The position numbers and the translations under genes were made by a program. Positions 36,432-44,575 of a stretch of DNA of 64,000 nt are shown piece after piece. The DNA is from JACJWR01 sp963842975 (GTDB lineage: Bacteria > Actinomycetota > Actinomycetes > S36-B12 > UBA10799). The notes beneath the pieces were generated by a model. It did no database searches. It was not told the origin of the DNA and worked only from the letters and a program-made list of their open reading frames with translations. How positions within the stretch are numbered: the stretch's first letter is position 1; the number at the start of each line of letters is the position of its first letter. Location: assembly GCA_963842975.1 (NCBI GenBank), contig CAWJIH010000006.1:1-64000 (forward strand). Direction: 5' to 3'.

Positions 36432-36675
36432 TGACCAAGCGCGTGGTGCCCCTGCAGGTCCTGCGAGGCAGTGCGGTCGTCGGCTGACTCATCCGGATGG
36501 TAGCCGCGCAACCAGATGGCAAGATCATCATCACCGGACTTTTAGGGCTCATCACATTTGAGGGTGTAGTTGGGGTCGACTGTCGCTTGCCAGTGTGATG
36601 GGCTACAACCTGACGGTAGTCGACAGTGGCGGTCCTGGGTACGCACGGCCTTCCCGTTCGACACGTCCTTGGTGA
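36432..36675 (+). pseudogene. Relic of a third delta-60/module gene
   Basis: Three short pieces in order. ATG 36432 opens a frame that stops after 18 codons (MTKRVVPLQVLRGSAVVG). At 36497 a frame reads VAAQPDGKIIITG, the heart of a delta-60 repeat, and stops at 36598. At 36598 a frame reads MGYNLTVVDSGGPGYAR, matching the VAYNLTVPNAGGAGHVR core of C-terminal module 1. The order repeat-then-module matches the two intact genes, so this looks like a third copy that has lost more than 90% of its length. Confidence 0.6.
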
Positions 36676-36689
36676 CGGCGCCGGCGCCC

Positions 36690-37095
36690 AACTGGCCTGC
36701 CCTGGCGGGGAGACGCGGGCCCGTGCTTCGGTGGCCGCCGTCTCGGCGAGTTCAGGAAGAATTCGCAGACGAGGCCGACGGGTTCATAGTCGTGGAGTCC
36801 CAGCCATGCGAACAGGTCTGCATTGGTCCGCAAAATCTCGGCGTATGGGCCGATGTGTTCGCAGGCGGCAGCTTGACCGGCGGGGAGGGCACCCGTCTGG
36901 ACGTCCCCTGACCCGGCATGGCTGCTGGCGCCGGAAACCCCATGCCTACGTCCAGGTTCGCCATGTCAACGTTGTGGTGGGCGGTGAATGGGACGCCTGC
37001 CAGTTCCACACCCGACTCTGCGAGGTAGGAGGACGGCGCCCCGAAATTGCGCCCGATGAGTGCCGGCAAGTCCACTTCGGGTAGACATCGACGAG
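36690..37095 (-). pseudogene. Decayed GyrI-like effector-binding-domain protein
   Basis: Conceptual pieces from the start inward: LPALIGRNFGAPSSYLAESG then VPFTAHHNVDMANLDVGMGF in one frame; after MPGQG the next frame continues VQTGALPAGQAAACEHIGPY, AEILRTNADLFAWLGLHDYE and PVGLVCEFFLNSP. A further shift follows before the end. The motif series (PALIG, HHN, E/D of DVGMGFP, HIGPY, EFFLNSP) is that of the AraC effector-binding/GyrI-like fold that binds small amphipathic ligands. At least two frameshifts make it non-functional as read. It was probably a stand-alone domain of about 140-150 residues. Confidence 0.6.
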
Positions 37096-37365
37096 TGGCG
37101 ATACCTCCGAAGTCGCTCGCCCCTACGTTACGTCTGAGGGGTTGGGGACACCGCTTGCGCAACCGTCACGAACTGAGCAACGTCTGTGGCCAAGCGCGCC
37201 CCGGCGCCGCTCCGAGTGTCTCGGGGGCGCGAGCGGCTTGATCCGAGGTCTCCACCACAGTGGGGTGAAGGGCGACGACCAACTCGGTGACAGGTGGCTG
37301 CGTGCCTCCGCCCCGGAGCGACGTAGTCCATTGTGCGGGGTCACGGTCCCGGTTAACCCACGTCA

Positions 37366-37590
37366 GGGCAGGTTTGCGGGTTGTGTCGGAGGGTTGTTGT
37401 TGCATGGTCACATGACGTACCCGCCGACCCGTAGCAACCCTCGCGCCGACGCCCGGGTTGGCACCGGCACCCGATCTCGCGCCGACGCCTCGGTTGATGG
37501 CTATGCCGCTGCCGACGCTGATGTGGAGCCGTCTGCGGAGCAGTTGGTGGCGTGGTTCACGCACCCCTCAGCAACGTTGGACGATGCTCG
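37366..37590 (+). repeat. Imperfect direct repeat, copy 1 (5' region of the HNH gene)
   Basis: Covers the untranslated leader and the first ~55 codons. It is repeated with changes at about 37727-37927 inside the same gene. Matching elements are the TTTGCGGGTTGTGT leader, GCCGACCCG, and the stretch coding AWF-HPSATLDDA. Confidence 0.75.
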
Positions 37591-39667
37591 GCGTGGGGTG
37601 GAAGGCTTGCCCGCGCACGAGTCGGGCGCAACTCATGGTGTTTCCGAGACCTCTGTCACCTGGGGCTGGGGTGACGGTGACGGTGACGGTGACGGTGAAC
37701 CACGGTTCGGCGTCATGGGCGGTATTCTTGCAGGTCAGCCAGAGTTTGCGGGTTGTGTTGGAGGGTCGTTGTTGGATGGTCCCACGACATTCTCGCCGAC
37801 CCGCACCCGCCCCGGCGCCGACGCCTGGGTTCATGGCTATGCGGACGCCGACGCTGATGTGGTGCCGTCTGCTGCGCAGCTGGCGGCGTGGTTCGCGCAC
37901 CCCTCCGCAACGTTGGACGATGCCTGGGATGGCGCGGTGTCGTCATCCGCTGGCGGGGTCCAAGCCGGTACCCAGGACGCCGCCGGCCAAGCAGCTGCCG
38001 CCGTTACCGTCTCCGTCACCACAGGAGATGCCGCAGCAGTGCCGGGGTGGGTGGAGTTGGAGTGGTTGGATACGCCGGTGCGGGCGGAGGTCCGGGCGTT
38101 GATGTGTCTGGTGCCCGGTCCGGGGTTGGTGGCGGCGTTGGCTTCACTGCCGGACGGACCATGCCCGGATGCCCATGCCGGTTTGGTGGTGGAGGGGATG
38201 CCGGTACCGGGGTCGACGCCGGGGTTTGCGTGTGCCTGCCAGGTGGTGACCGCTGCGGCGTGGGATGCCATGACCACCTGGACCGCTACCCAGGCTGCGG
38301 TACAACTGGTCGATATCGCCGGCCAAGACGTAGTCACGGTGCTACCTGACGGTGTGCCAGTGGCGGCGCGCACGGTCGATCGGGTGCGAATGGAGTTGGC
38401 CCCGATGCTGCGTTTGTCCCCGGATTCAACTGGCACGAGGCTGGCGCAGGGTCGCAACCTAACCGAACACCCTGTCCTGGTGGATGCGTGTGCTGCCGGG
38501 CTGATCACCGCCGCAGGTGCCCGTGCCATCCTGGGTGAAACCAGCTACCTGTCCCAGGCCGCGACCGCCAAAGTGGTGACCGCGGTGGTAGCCAAAGTGT
38601 TGGCCCGCCGTGCGTCCGGTGTTGCCGCGTGGACTGCGACCGATCTGGGTCGGGTCGCCAAACGGGCTGCGGCGGCGTTGGACGATGACGACAAAGACAA
38701 GGCCCGCAAGAGCGCCTACGAAGATCGGCGGGTCAGCGTCACCTCGGCCGGAAACGGTATGGCGTGGCTTTCGTTCCTGGTCCGGGACGTGGACGCCCAC
38801 CGCATCTATAACCGGCTCACAGCCCAAAGTTCCGCAGCGAAAGCCCACGCGAAAGAGCACGACACGGGCGATGATCGCACCGCTGACCAGCACCGCGCTG
38901 ACATCGCCGTAGCCACCCTGCTGGGCCACGCCCACGGTGTCCGCAGCGAAGGTACCGGAGCCGAGGACACCTCTGACCGCGACCCATCGGCTAGTGACCC
39001 CGTCCACGGCGATGGCCCGGCCGACGCCCCCTTCGCCGACAGCGGCACGGCCGACAGCGACCCCGCCGAGGCGGCGGGCGCTATCGGCCCGGTGCCCCGG
39101 CCAGGCCGGCCCGAAATCAACGTGCTGGTCACCCTGTCCACCCTCCTGGGCTTGGCCCAGGACCCCGGCCACGTCCCTGGTCTGGGACCGATCCACCCGG
39201 AGGTGGCACGCGAACTGGCCGCCGACGGCAAGTGGCGGGTGTGGATCACCGACCCCGCCACAGGCCGAGTCGTCGCGACCGGCTCCCGCGGCTACACCCC
39301 GTCCGCGGCCCTGGCCCGGCTCATTCGGGCCCGCGAACCAACCTGCCGGATGCCCGGCTGCAACCGCCAATCAGTCAACTGCGACCTGGACCACACGGTG
39401 CCCTACCCCGGCGAGCCAGGAACCACGGCCGCCAATTTGGGGCCACTCTGTCGCCGGGACCACAACTTGAAGACTCACCACGGATTCGACCTCGTCAACA
39501 ACTTTGGCTCCGGCCCAGGCTCCGACCCAGGCTCAAGCCCAGGCACTGGCTCCGACCCAGGCTCAAGCCCAGGCACTGGCTCCGAATCCAGCCCCGACAG
39601 TTGGACCTGGACCATGCCCTCGGGCATGCACCACACCCGCACCACCGACCCGCCCCTAGAGGAATGA
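37412..39667 (+). CDS. 13E12-family DUF222/HNH endonuclease-domain protein
   Basis: 751 residues from ATG 37412; TTG 37400 with GGAGGG six bases upstream is a possible alternative start. The DUF222 domain occupies the middle (about 205-530: VRAEVRALMCLVPGPGLVAA, VLVDACAAGLITAAGARAIL and LARRASGVAAWTATDLGRVA). A C-terminal HNH nuclease motif follows near 644-690: CRMPGCNRQSVNCDLDHTVP, then NLGPLCRRDHNLKTHHGF. The N-terminal 180 residues contain a duplicated segment and a Gly-Asp hexamer repeat; the C-terminus has a Gly-Ser-Pro repeat. Such genes occur in several copies in actinobacteria and may be mobile or phage-linked, but no transposase or terminal repeats are seen here. Confidence 0.88.
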   Translation: MTYPPTRSNPRADARVGTGTRSRADASVDGYAAADADVEPSAEQLVAWFTHPSATLDDARRGVEGLPAHESGATHGVSETSVTWGWGDGDGDGDGEPRFGVMGGILAGQPEFAGCVGGSLLDGPTTFSPTRTRPGADAWVHGYADADADVVPSAAQLAAWFAHPSATLDDAWDGAVSSSAGGVQAGTQDAAGQAAAAVTVSVTTGDAAAVPGWVELEWLDTPVRAEVRALMCLVPGPGLVAALASLPDGPCPDAHAGLVVEGMPVPGSTPGFACACQVVTAAAWDAMTTWTATQAAVQLVDIAGQDVVTVLPDGVPVAARTVDRVRMELAPMLRLSPDSTGTRLAQGRNLTEHPVLVDACAAGLITAAGARAILGETSYLSQAATAKVVTAVVAKVLARRASGVAAWTATDLGRVAKRAAAALDDDDKDKARKSAYEDRRVSVTSAGNGMAWLSFLVRDVDAHRIYNRLTAQSSAAKAHAKEHDTGDDRTADQHRADIAVATLLGHAHGVRSEGTGAEDTSDRDPSASDPVHGDGPADAPFADSGTADSDPAEAAGAIGPVPRPGRPEINVLVTLSTLLGLAQDPGHVPGLGPIHPEVARELAADGKWRVWITDPATGRVVATGSRGYTPSAALARLIRAREPTCRMPGCNRQSVNCDLDHTVPYPGEPGTTAANLGPLCRRDHNLKTHHGFDLVNNFGSGPGSDPGSSPGTGSDPGSSPGTGSESSPDSWTWTMPSGMHHTRTTDPPLEE
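37670..37698 (+). repeat. Hexanucleotide microsatellite (GGTGAC)
   Basis: Four to five units of GGTGAC coding Gly-Asp, just before copy 2 of the duplicated segment. Same unit as the repeat at 11831-11894 in an unrelated gene. Confidence 0.85.
37727..37927 (+). repeat. Imperfect direct repeat, copy 2 (inside the HNH gene)
   Basis: Contains a translated remnant of the leader (EFAGCVGGSLLDGPTTFSPT) followed by the duplicated coding part, ending AAWFAHPSATLDDA. Confidence 0.75.
39521..39580 (+). repeat. Two exact copies of a 30-base tandem repeat
   Basis: Codes SDPGSSPGTG twice at the C-terminus of the HNH protein. The unit lies in frame, so slippage would only change tail length. Confidence 0.9.
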
Positions 39668-39699
39668 GTAGGGTTGCCAAGTTCCGGAATCGGCCGACG

Positions 39700-39736
39700 G
39701 TTTGGGGACTCCGGCCGCCCTGGGCCCTCCCCAAAC
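39700..39736. terminator. Bidirectional terminator candidate between the HNH gene and valS
   Basis: GTTTGGGGA (39700-39708) and TCCCCAAAC (39728-39736) form a nine-base stem around a GC-rich loop that can itself pair. It is flanked by outer GCCAAGTT/AACTTGGC. It is the only strong structure between these two convergent genes. Confidence 0.65.
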
Positions 39737-39758
39737 TTGGCCTCCTTGTGCAGCCGGG

Positions 39759-42326
39759 TTAGGCCTCGGCTGGCTCCGGTAGGGTCACGTCCACGCCGAG
39801 GTCATCCCCGAGGGCGAACGACAGCGCTGCCACGCGCCCGGCCGCGGCCAGGTCTCGTTGCCCCGCGCGCACGAGTTCGACGGTGTCGGCAGGACCTGTC
39901 ACCTCCACAGCCGGGAGCTCGGCTCGCATCGACAGTTTGTTCTCGCTCTTGGCCTTGCGGATTCGGCCGAGTGCAGTCGCCACGGCCGTCAACACCGCGT
40001 CGTTGGCGCCCTGCGCCACGTCGAGTTCGGCCACCGTCGGCCACGGCGCACGATGCACCGAACCGGGCTGCCACCACGACCACACCTCTTCGGTGACGAA
40101 CGGCAGGAACGGGGCAAACAGGCGCAATTGGACAGACAACGCCAGGGCCAGCGTGGCCCGCGCCGAGTCGGTGCCCGGCGCTGAGGATTCGCCGTAAGAG
40201 CGGTCCTTGACCAGTTCCAAGTAGTCGTCGCAGAACTCCCAGAAGAAGGTCTCGGACACCTCAAGGGCACGGGTGTAGTTGTATTCGTCGAACGCTGCGG
40301 TCGCGGCGGCCACCACATCCCGCAGCCGGGCCAGGACAGCGAGATCGAGTGGTTCGCTGATTGCGGAGGCGTCGGCGACACCGTGGCTGAGGGCGAACTT
40401 GGAGGCATTCAGGACTTTCATGGCCAAGCGTCGACCGATCTTCATCTGACCTTCGTCGAAGGCGGTGTCGGTGCCGGGCCGCCCGGAGGCCGCCCAATAC
40501 CGCACCGCATCGGACCCGTGCTTGTCCAGCAGGTCCGTAGGAACCACCACGTTTCCCTTGGATTTCGACATCTTCTTGCGATCCGGGTCGAGGATCCAGC
40601 CGCTGATCGCCGCATGGTGCCACGGCAACGCATCGTCTTCCAGATGTGCGCGCACCACCGAGGAGAACAACCAGGTGCGGATGATCTCGTGGGCCTGTGG
40701 CCGCAAATCCATGGGATACACCCGCGACCACAGGTCCGGGTCTCGCTCCCAACCGCCGGCGATCTGCGGGGTCAGGGAACTCGTGGCCCAGGTGTCCATG
40801 ACGTCTGGGTCCCCGACGAAACCGCCCGCGACGCCGCGCTGGTCAGCGGTGTAGCCAGCGGGCACATCAGAGGAGGGATCGACCGGCAAGTCTGACTCGT
40901 GGGGCAGCAACACTTGGTCGTACAACGGCTCGCCGTCGTCGCCGAGTGGGTACCACACCGGGATCGGCACCCCGAAGAAACGCTGGCGGGACACCAGCCA
41001 GTCGCCGTTGAGCCCCTCCACCCAGGTGGCGTAGCGAACCTTCATGTGATCCGGGTGCCACTTGAGTTCCCGGCCACGGGCCAGTAACGCATCGCGCAGG
41101 TCGTCGTCGCGACCGCCGTTGGTCAAGTACCACTGCCGAGTGGAAACGATCTCCAGCGGCTTGTCGCCCTTCTCGAAGAACTTCACCGGGTGCGTGATCG
41201 GGCGGGGCTCACCGACCATGTCCCCAGAATCAGCGAGCAATTCGGCCACCCGCTTCTTGGCGGTGAAGGCGGTAGATCCGGCCAACTCGGCGTAGGCCGC
41301 GCGCCCGGTGTCACTGGTGATCCAGTCCGGGGTATCCGGCTTGATTCGGCCGTCCCAGCCAATCACGGGACGGGTCGGCAGACGTAGTTCGCGCCACCAG
41401 GTCACGTCGGTGGTGTCACCGAAGGTGCAGATCATCGCGATCCCGGAACCCTTGTCCGGCTCGGCCAGATGGTGGGCCACCACCGGAATCTCGACATCGA
41501 ACAGCGGCGTGCGCACGCTGGTGCCGAACAGCGGCTGGTAGCGCTCATCGTCTGGATGCGCCACGAGCGCCACACACGCGGGCAGCAACTCCGGGCGGGT
41601 GGTTTCGATGAAGACCTGCTCGCCATCCGGGCGATTGAAACCGATCCGGTGGTAGGCACCAGGGCGTTCCCGATCCTCCAACTCGGCCTGTGCCACCGCC
41701 GTGCGGAACGACACATCCCACAAGGTCGGCGCCTCAGCCTGGTACGCCTGCCCGCGGGCGAGGTTGCGGAGGAAAGCTCGCTGCGAAGTGGCGCGGGCGT
41801 TGTCGTCGATGGTCTGGTAGGTGTGCGACCAGTCCACGCTCAACCCCAGGTGACGCCACAGCGACTCGAAGGCCTTTTCGTCTTCTTCGGTTAGCAGTTC
41901 GCACAATTCGACGAAGTTGCGCCGGGAGATCGCCACCGCCTGCTTCGCGGCCGATGCCGGCGGGGTGAAGCCGTCGTCGTAGGGCAGCGAGGGATCGCAG
42001 CGCACCCCGTAGTAGTTCTGCACCCGTCGCTCGGTGGGCAGGCCGTTGTCGTCCCAGCCCATGGGGTAGAAGACCTCTTTGCCCCGCATCCGCTGATACC
42101 GGGCCACACAGTCAGTGTGGGTGTAGGAGAACACGTGCCCCACGTGCAACGAGCCACTCACGGTCGGCGGTGGGGTGTCGATGCTGAACACTTCGGCGCG
42201 CGGTTTGCTCCGATCAAACGCGTACACCTCGTTGTTCTGCCACTCTGCCGACCACTTGTCCTCGAGCCCGTCGAGGGTCGGACGATCCGGAAGGTGGGCA
42301 GGGCGAAGTGGGGCAGAGTCGGTCAT
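39759..42326 (-). CDS. valS: Valyl-tRNA synthetase
   Basis: 855-residue class I aminoacyl-tRNA synthetase charging tRNA-Val. The HIGH box is LHVGHVFSYTHTD near residue 61 and the KMSKS box is KMSKSKGNVV near 584. The CP1 editing domain lies between (ETTRPELLPACVALVAHPDD), and the anticodon-binding domain follows (DYLELVKDRSYGE, LFAPFLPFVTEEVWSWW). The start, ATG 42326, gives MTDSAPLRPAHLPDRPTLDG; a TAGGAT hexamer lies seven bases upstream. Unlike the colinear arrangement in mycobacteria and streptomycetes, it is divergent from folC. Confidence 0.97.
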   Translation of the reverse strand: MTDSAPLRPAHLPDRPTLDGLEDKWSAEWQNNEVYAFDRSKPRAEVFSIDTPPPTVSGSLHVGHVFSYTHTDCVARYQRMRGKEVFYPMGWDDNGLPTERRVQNYYGVRCDPSLPYDDGFTPPASAAKQAVAISRRNFVELCELLTEEDEKAFESLWRHLGLSVDWSHTYQTIDDNARATSQRAFLRNLARGQAYQAEAPTLWDVSFRTAVAQAELEDRERPGAYHRIGFNRPDGEQVFIETTRPELLPACVALVAHPDDERYQPLFGTSVRTPLFDVEIPVVAHHLAEPDKGSGIAMICTFGDTTDVTWWRELRLPTRPVIGWDGRIKPDTPDWITSDTGRAAYAELAGSTAFTAKKRVAELLADSGDMVGEPRPITHPVKFFEKGDKPLEIVSTRQWYLTNGGRDDDLRDALLARGRELKWHPDHMKVRYATWVEGLNGDWLVSRQRFFGVPIPVWYPLGDDGEPLYDQVLLPHESDLPVDPSSDVPAGYTADQRGVAGGFVGDPDVMDTWATSSLTPQIAGGWERDPDLWSRVYPMDLRPQAHEIIRTWLFSSVVRAHLEDDALPWHHAAISGWILDPDRKKMSKSKGNVVVPTDLLDKHGSDAVRYWAASGRPGTDTAFDEGQMKIGRRLAMKVLNASKFALSHGVADASAISEPLDLAVLARLRDVVAAATAAFDEYNYTRALEVSETFFWEFCDDYLELVKDRSYGESSAPGTDSARATLALALSVQLRLFAPFLPFVTEEVWSWWQPGSVHRAPWPTVAELDVAQGANDAVLTAVATALGRIRKAKSENKLSMRAELPAVEVTGPADTVELVRAGQRDLAAAGRVAALSFALGDDLGVDVTLPEPAEA

Positions 42327-42365
42327 GGGAGCAATCCTAGGGAGGTCGTCCCCTACGATGAGCCG
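42327..42365. promoter_or_regulatory. 39-base divergent valS/folC promoter region, both leaderless-type
   Basis: For valS, TAGGAT (minus strand, 42339 to 42334) lies seven bases before ATG 42326. For folC, TACGAT at 42354-42359 lies six bases before GTG 42366. The -35 regions would have to lie within the opposite gene's promoter or coding start, so the two polymerases must compete. GGGAGG at 42339-42344 is too far from the folC GTG to serve it well. Confidence 0.55.
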
Positions 42366-43679
42366 GTGGACGACCTCCAGCGGATCCTCGCCGACCTTTC
42401 CCGCCGCTGGCCGGAGAACCGGATCGAACCAGACCTGACCCGCGACCGGGCATTGATGGACCTGCTGGGTGACCCGCAATCCAGCGCCCCGGTGGTGCAT
42501 GTCGCCGGCACCAACGGCAAAACCAGCACCACCCGAATGATCGAATCACTGATCCGAGCGACCGGCCTCCACACCGGGATGTACACCAGCCCACACCTGC
42601 ATGCGGTGAACGAGCGCATCTGCCTCGACGGGGAGCCAGTGTCGGATGAGCGTTTTGCGGCCATCTATCGCGAGACCGAACCTTTCATCTGGCTGATCGA
42701 CGCCGCCCAGGGCGACATGACCTGGTTCCAGGTCATCACTGCCGTGGCCTTCGCGACCTTCGCCGACGCACCGGTCGACGTCATGATCATCGAGACTGGC
42801 CTCGGCGGTACCTGGGATTCGACGAACGTCGTTGATCCGGCCGTGTGCGCCATCACCCCGATAGGCATGGACCACCAGGACTACCTCGGCGACACGCTCG
42901 ATGAAATCGCCGCGGAAAAGGCAGGCATCATCACAGCGGCGGTGCCAGTGGTCTCCGCCAGACAAGAGCCACCCGCCCTGGAGGTGCTCGAAGATCGAGT
43001 TGCCGCACAGCAGGCCACCTTGCTGGTCGCGGGCCGGGACTTCGACCTGATCGGTCGTGATGTGGCAGTGGGCGGGCAACTCATCGACATCGCGGGCCTC
43101 GGCGGGAGCCACTACGCGGACGTCTACGTCCCATTGCACGGCCGACACCAGGCCGAAAACGCAGCCGTTGCTGTCGCGAGCGTGGAGTCTTTGCTCGGCG
43201 GGCGACCGCTGGACCCGGATGTCGTGCGGGAGGGTTTCGCCACCGTGAACAGCCCCGGCCGCCTAGAGGTGCTGCGCACCGGACCGACTGTCTTGGCAGA
43301 CGCGGCACACAACCCGGCTGGCGTGGCTGCCTTGGTCTCGGCGCTGGGGGAGTCTTTCGGCTTTGAACGCTTGGTGGGTGTGATCGCCGTGCTGTCCGAC
43401 AAGGACGTGGAATCGATGCTGGTGGCCCTGGGCCCCGTACTTGATCACGTCGTGGTGACGAGGAACAATTCGCCGCGCTGTCTGCCCGCCGAGGACGTGG
43501 CGTACCTCGCCCGCGAGGTGTGGGGAGACTCGGCGGTGGAAGTTGCCGAGGACATGCCGGCGGCAATCGAGGCGGCGATTGCCGAGGCCGACGCAGACCT
43601 CGCTGTGGCCACCGGGGTGCTGATAACGGGATCCGTGGTTACCGTGGCAGAGGCGCGTCAGTTGTTCGGAAAGGATTGA
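42366..43679 (+). CDS. folC: Bifunctional folylpolyglutamate/dihydrofolate synthase
   Basis: 437-residue Mur-ligase-family enzyme adding glutamate to folates (and glutamate to dihydropteroate). P-loop: VAGTNGKTSTTRMIESLIRA near residue 46-65. The second motif is TSPHLHAVNERICLDGEPVS, followed by MIIETGLGGTWDSTN and ITPIGMDHQDYLGDTLDEIA with the divalent-metal residues. The C-terminal domain carries VLADAAHNPAGVAALVSALG. GTG 42366 was chosen because VDDLQRILADLSRRWPENRI is the family N-terminus and a TACGAT hexamer precedes it. It starts the folC-DUF4233-ndk series. Confidence 0.95.
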   Translation: MDDLQRILADLSRRWPENRIEPDLTRDRALMDLLGDPQSSAPVVHVAGTNGKTSTTRMIESLIRATGLHTGMYTSPHLHAVNERICLDGEPVSDERFAAIYRETEPFIWLIDAAQGDMTWFQVITAVAFATFADAPVDVMIIETGLGGTWDSTNVVDPAVCAITPIGMDHQDYLGDTLDEIAAEKAGIITAAVPVVSARQEPPALEVLEDRVAAQQATLLVAGRDFDLIGRDVAVGGQLIDIAGLGGSHYADVYVPLHGRHQAENAAVAVASVESLLGGRPLDPDVVREGFATVNSPGRLEVLRTGPTVLADAAHNPAGVAALVSALGESFGFERLVGVIAVLSDKDVESMLVALGPVLDHVVVTRNNSPRCLPAEDVAYLAREVWGDSAVEVAEDMPAAIEAAIAEADADLAVATGVLITGSVVTVAEARQLFGKD

Positions 43680-43686
43680 CCGTGCG

Positions 43687-44064
43687 ATGAAAGTCATGGG
43701 AGCCAGCGTGCTGGTGTTCGAAGCCATCGTGATGGCGCTTTTCATCCCGGTGGCCTACTTCAACGGGTTCGCGGCTGACGGCACGACTGCGCTGTGGGTT
43801 GGTGGGGTGCTCCTGGTGCTGTGCGTGGTCGGTGCCGGACTGGTGCGCAAACCCTACGGAGTGGCGTTCGGTTGGGTGCTGCAGGGCCTGATTCTCGCGA
43901 CCGGCGTGCTGGTGCCCATGATGTTTGTGATCGGCGGAGTCTTCGCGGCGCTTTGGTGGGCCGCCATCCACTACGGTCGCCGCGCCGACGAACTATCGGC
44001 GCGCCGGGCAGCAGCGCAAACGGCGCCAACCGCGGCTCCGGCACCAGGTCACCAATCTCGGTGA
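43687..44064 (+). CDS. DUF4233 membrane protein
   Basis: 125 residues with four hydrophobic helices (GASVLVFEAIVMALFIPVAY, ALWVGGVLLVLCVVGAGLVR, GWVLQGLILATGVLVPMMFV, IGGVFAALWWAAIHYGRRAD) and an Ala/Pro-rich cytosolic tail. DUF4233 genes sit between folC and ndk throughout actinobacteria (mycobacterial Rv2446c). ATG 43687 lies seven bases after the folC stop, so it is cotranscribed. Function unknown; the constant position suggests a housekeeping role. Confidence 0.9.
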   Translation: MKVMGASVLVFEAIVMALFIPVAYFNGFAADGTTALWVGGVLLVLCVVGAGLVRKPYGVAFGWVLQGLILATGVLVPMMFVIGGVFAALWWAAIHYGRRADELSARRAAAQTAPTAAPAPGHQSR

Positions 44065-44147
44065 GGTCTTGACGTAGGCTATGGCCGAACATAGGCGGCT
44101 CGCCGGGGTCGCGACGCCGCACCACACGACCTAGTTCTGGAGTCCTG

Positions 44148-44561
44148 GTGTCTGAACGCACCCTTATCCTCATCAAGCCCGATGGTGTAGCCCGCGGACT
44201 TGTCGGGGAGATCGTCCGCCGAATCGAGTCGAAGGGTTTCGTGCTTGACGCACTTGAGCTTCGTACCCTCGACCGGGAAACCGCGGTGCGTCACTATGGC
44301 GAGCACGAGGGGAAGCCATTCTTCGAGGATCTGGTGGAATTCATCACCTCGGGCCCGCTTGTGGCCGGGGTCATCTCCGGTCGCAACGCGATTGGGAGTT
44401 GGCGGGACATGATGGGCGCCACTGATCCAGCCAAGGCCGCACTCGGCACCATCAGGGGCGATTTCGCGACCCTGCTCGGTGAAAACGTCGTGCATGGATC
44501 GGACTCGCCCGAATCCGCAGCTCGCGAGATCGCGCTCTTCTTCCCGCAACTCACGGCCTGA
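44148..44561 (+). CDS. ndk: Nucleoside diphosphate kinase
   Basis: 137-residue enzyme transferring the gamma phosphate between nucleoside triphosphates and diphosphates. The phosphoenzyme His116 is in NVVHGSDSPESAAREI. ERTLILIKPDGVARGLVGEI is the N-terminal nucleotide-binding motif, and the family loops GEHEGKPFF and RNAIGSWRDMMGATDP are intact. GTG 44148 follows GGAG. Length is standard. Confidence 0.97.
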   Translation: MSERTLILIKPDGVARGLVGEIVRRIESKGFVLDALELRTLDRETAVRHYGEHEGKPFFEDLVEFITSGPLVAGVISGRNAIGSWRDMMGATDPAKAALGTIRGDFATLLGENVVHGSDSPESAAREIALFFPQLTA

Positions 44562-44575
44562 GCTCGCACGCTCCC

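Noticed and set aside
29300..39600. Repeat-rich region considered as a CRISPR array
   Set aside because: Repeats are coding, tens to hundreds of bases, not short palindromic units with unique spacers, and no cas genes are present.
37412..39667. 13E12/HNH gene considered as a homing endonuclease or transposon
   Set aside because: No interrupted host gene, no terminal inverted repeats and no target duplication were seen; only the domain call is supported.
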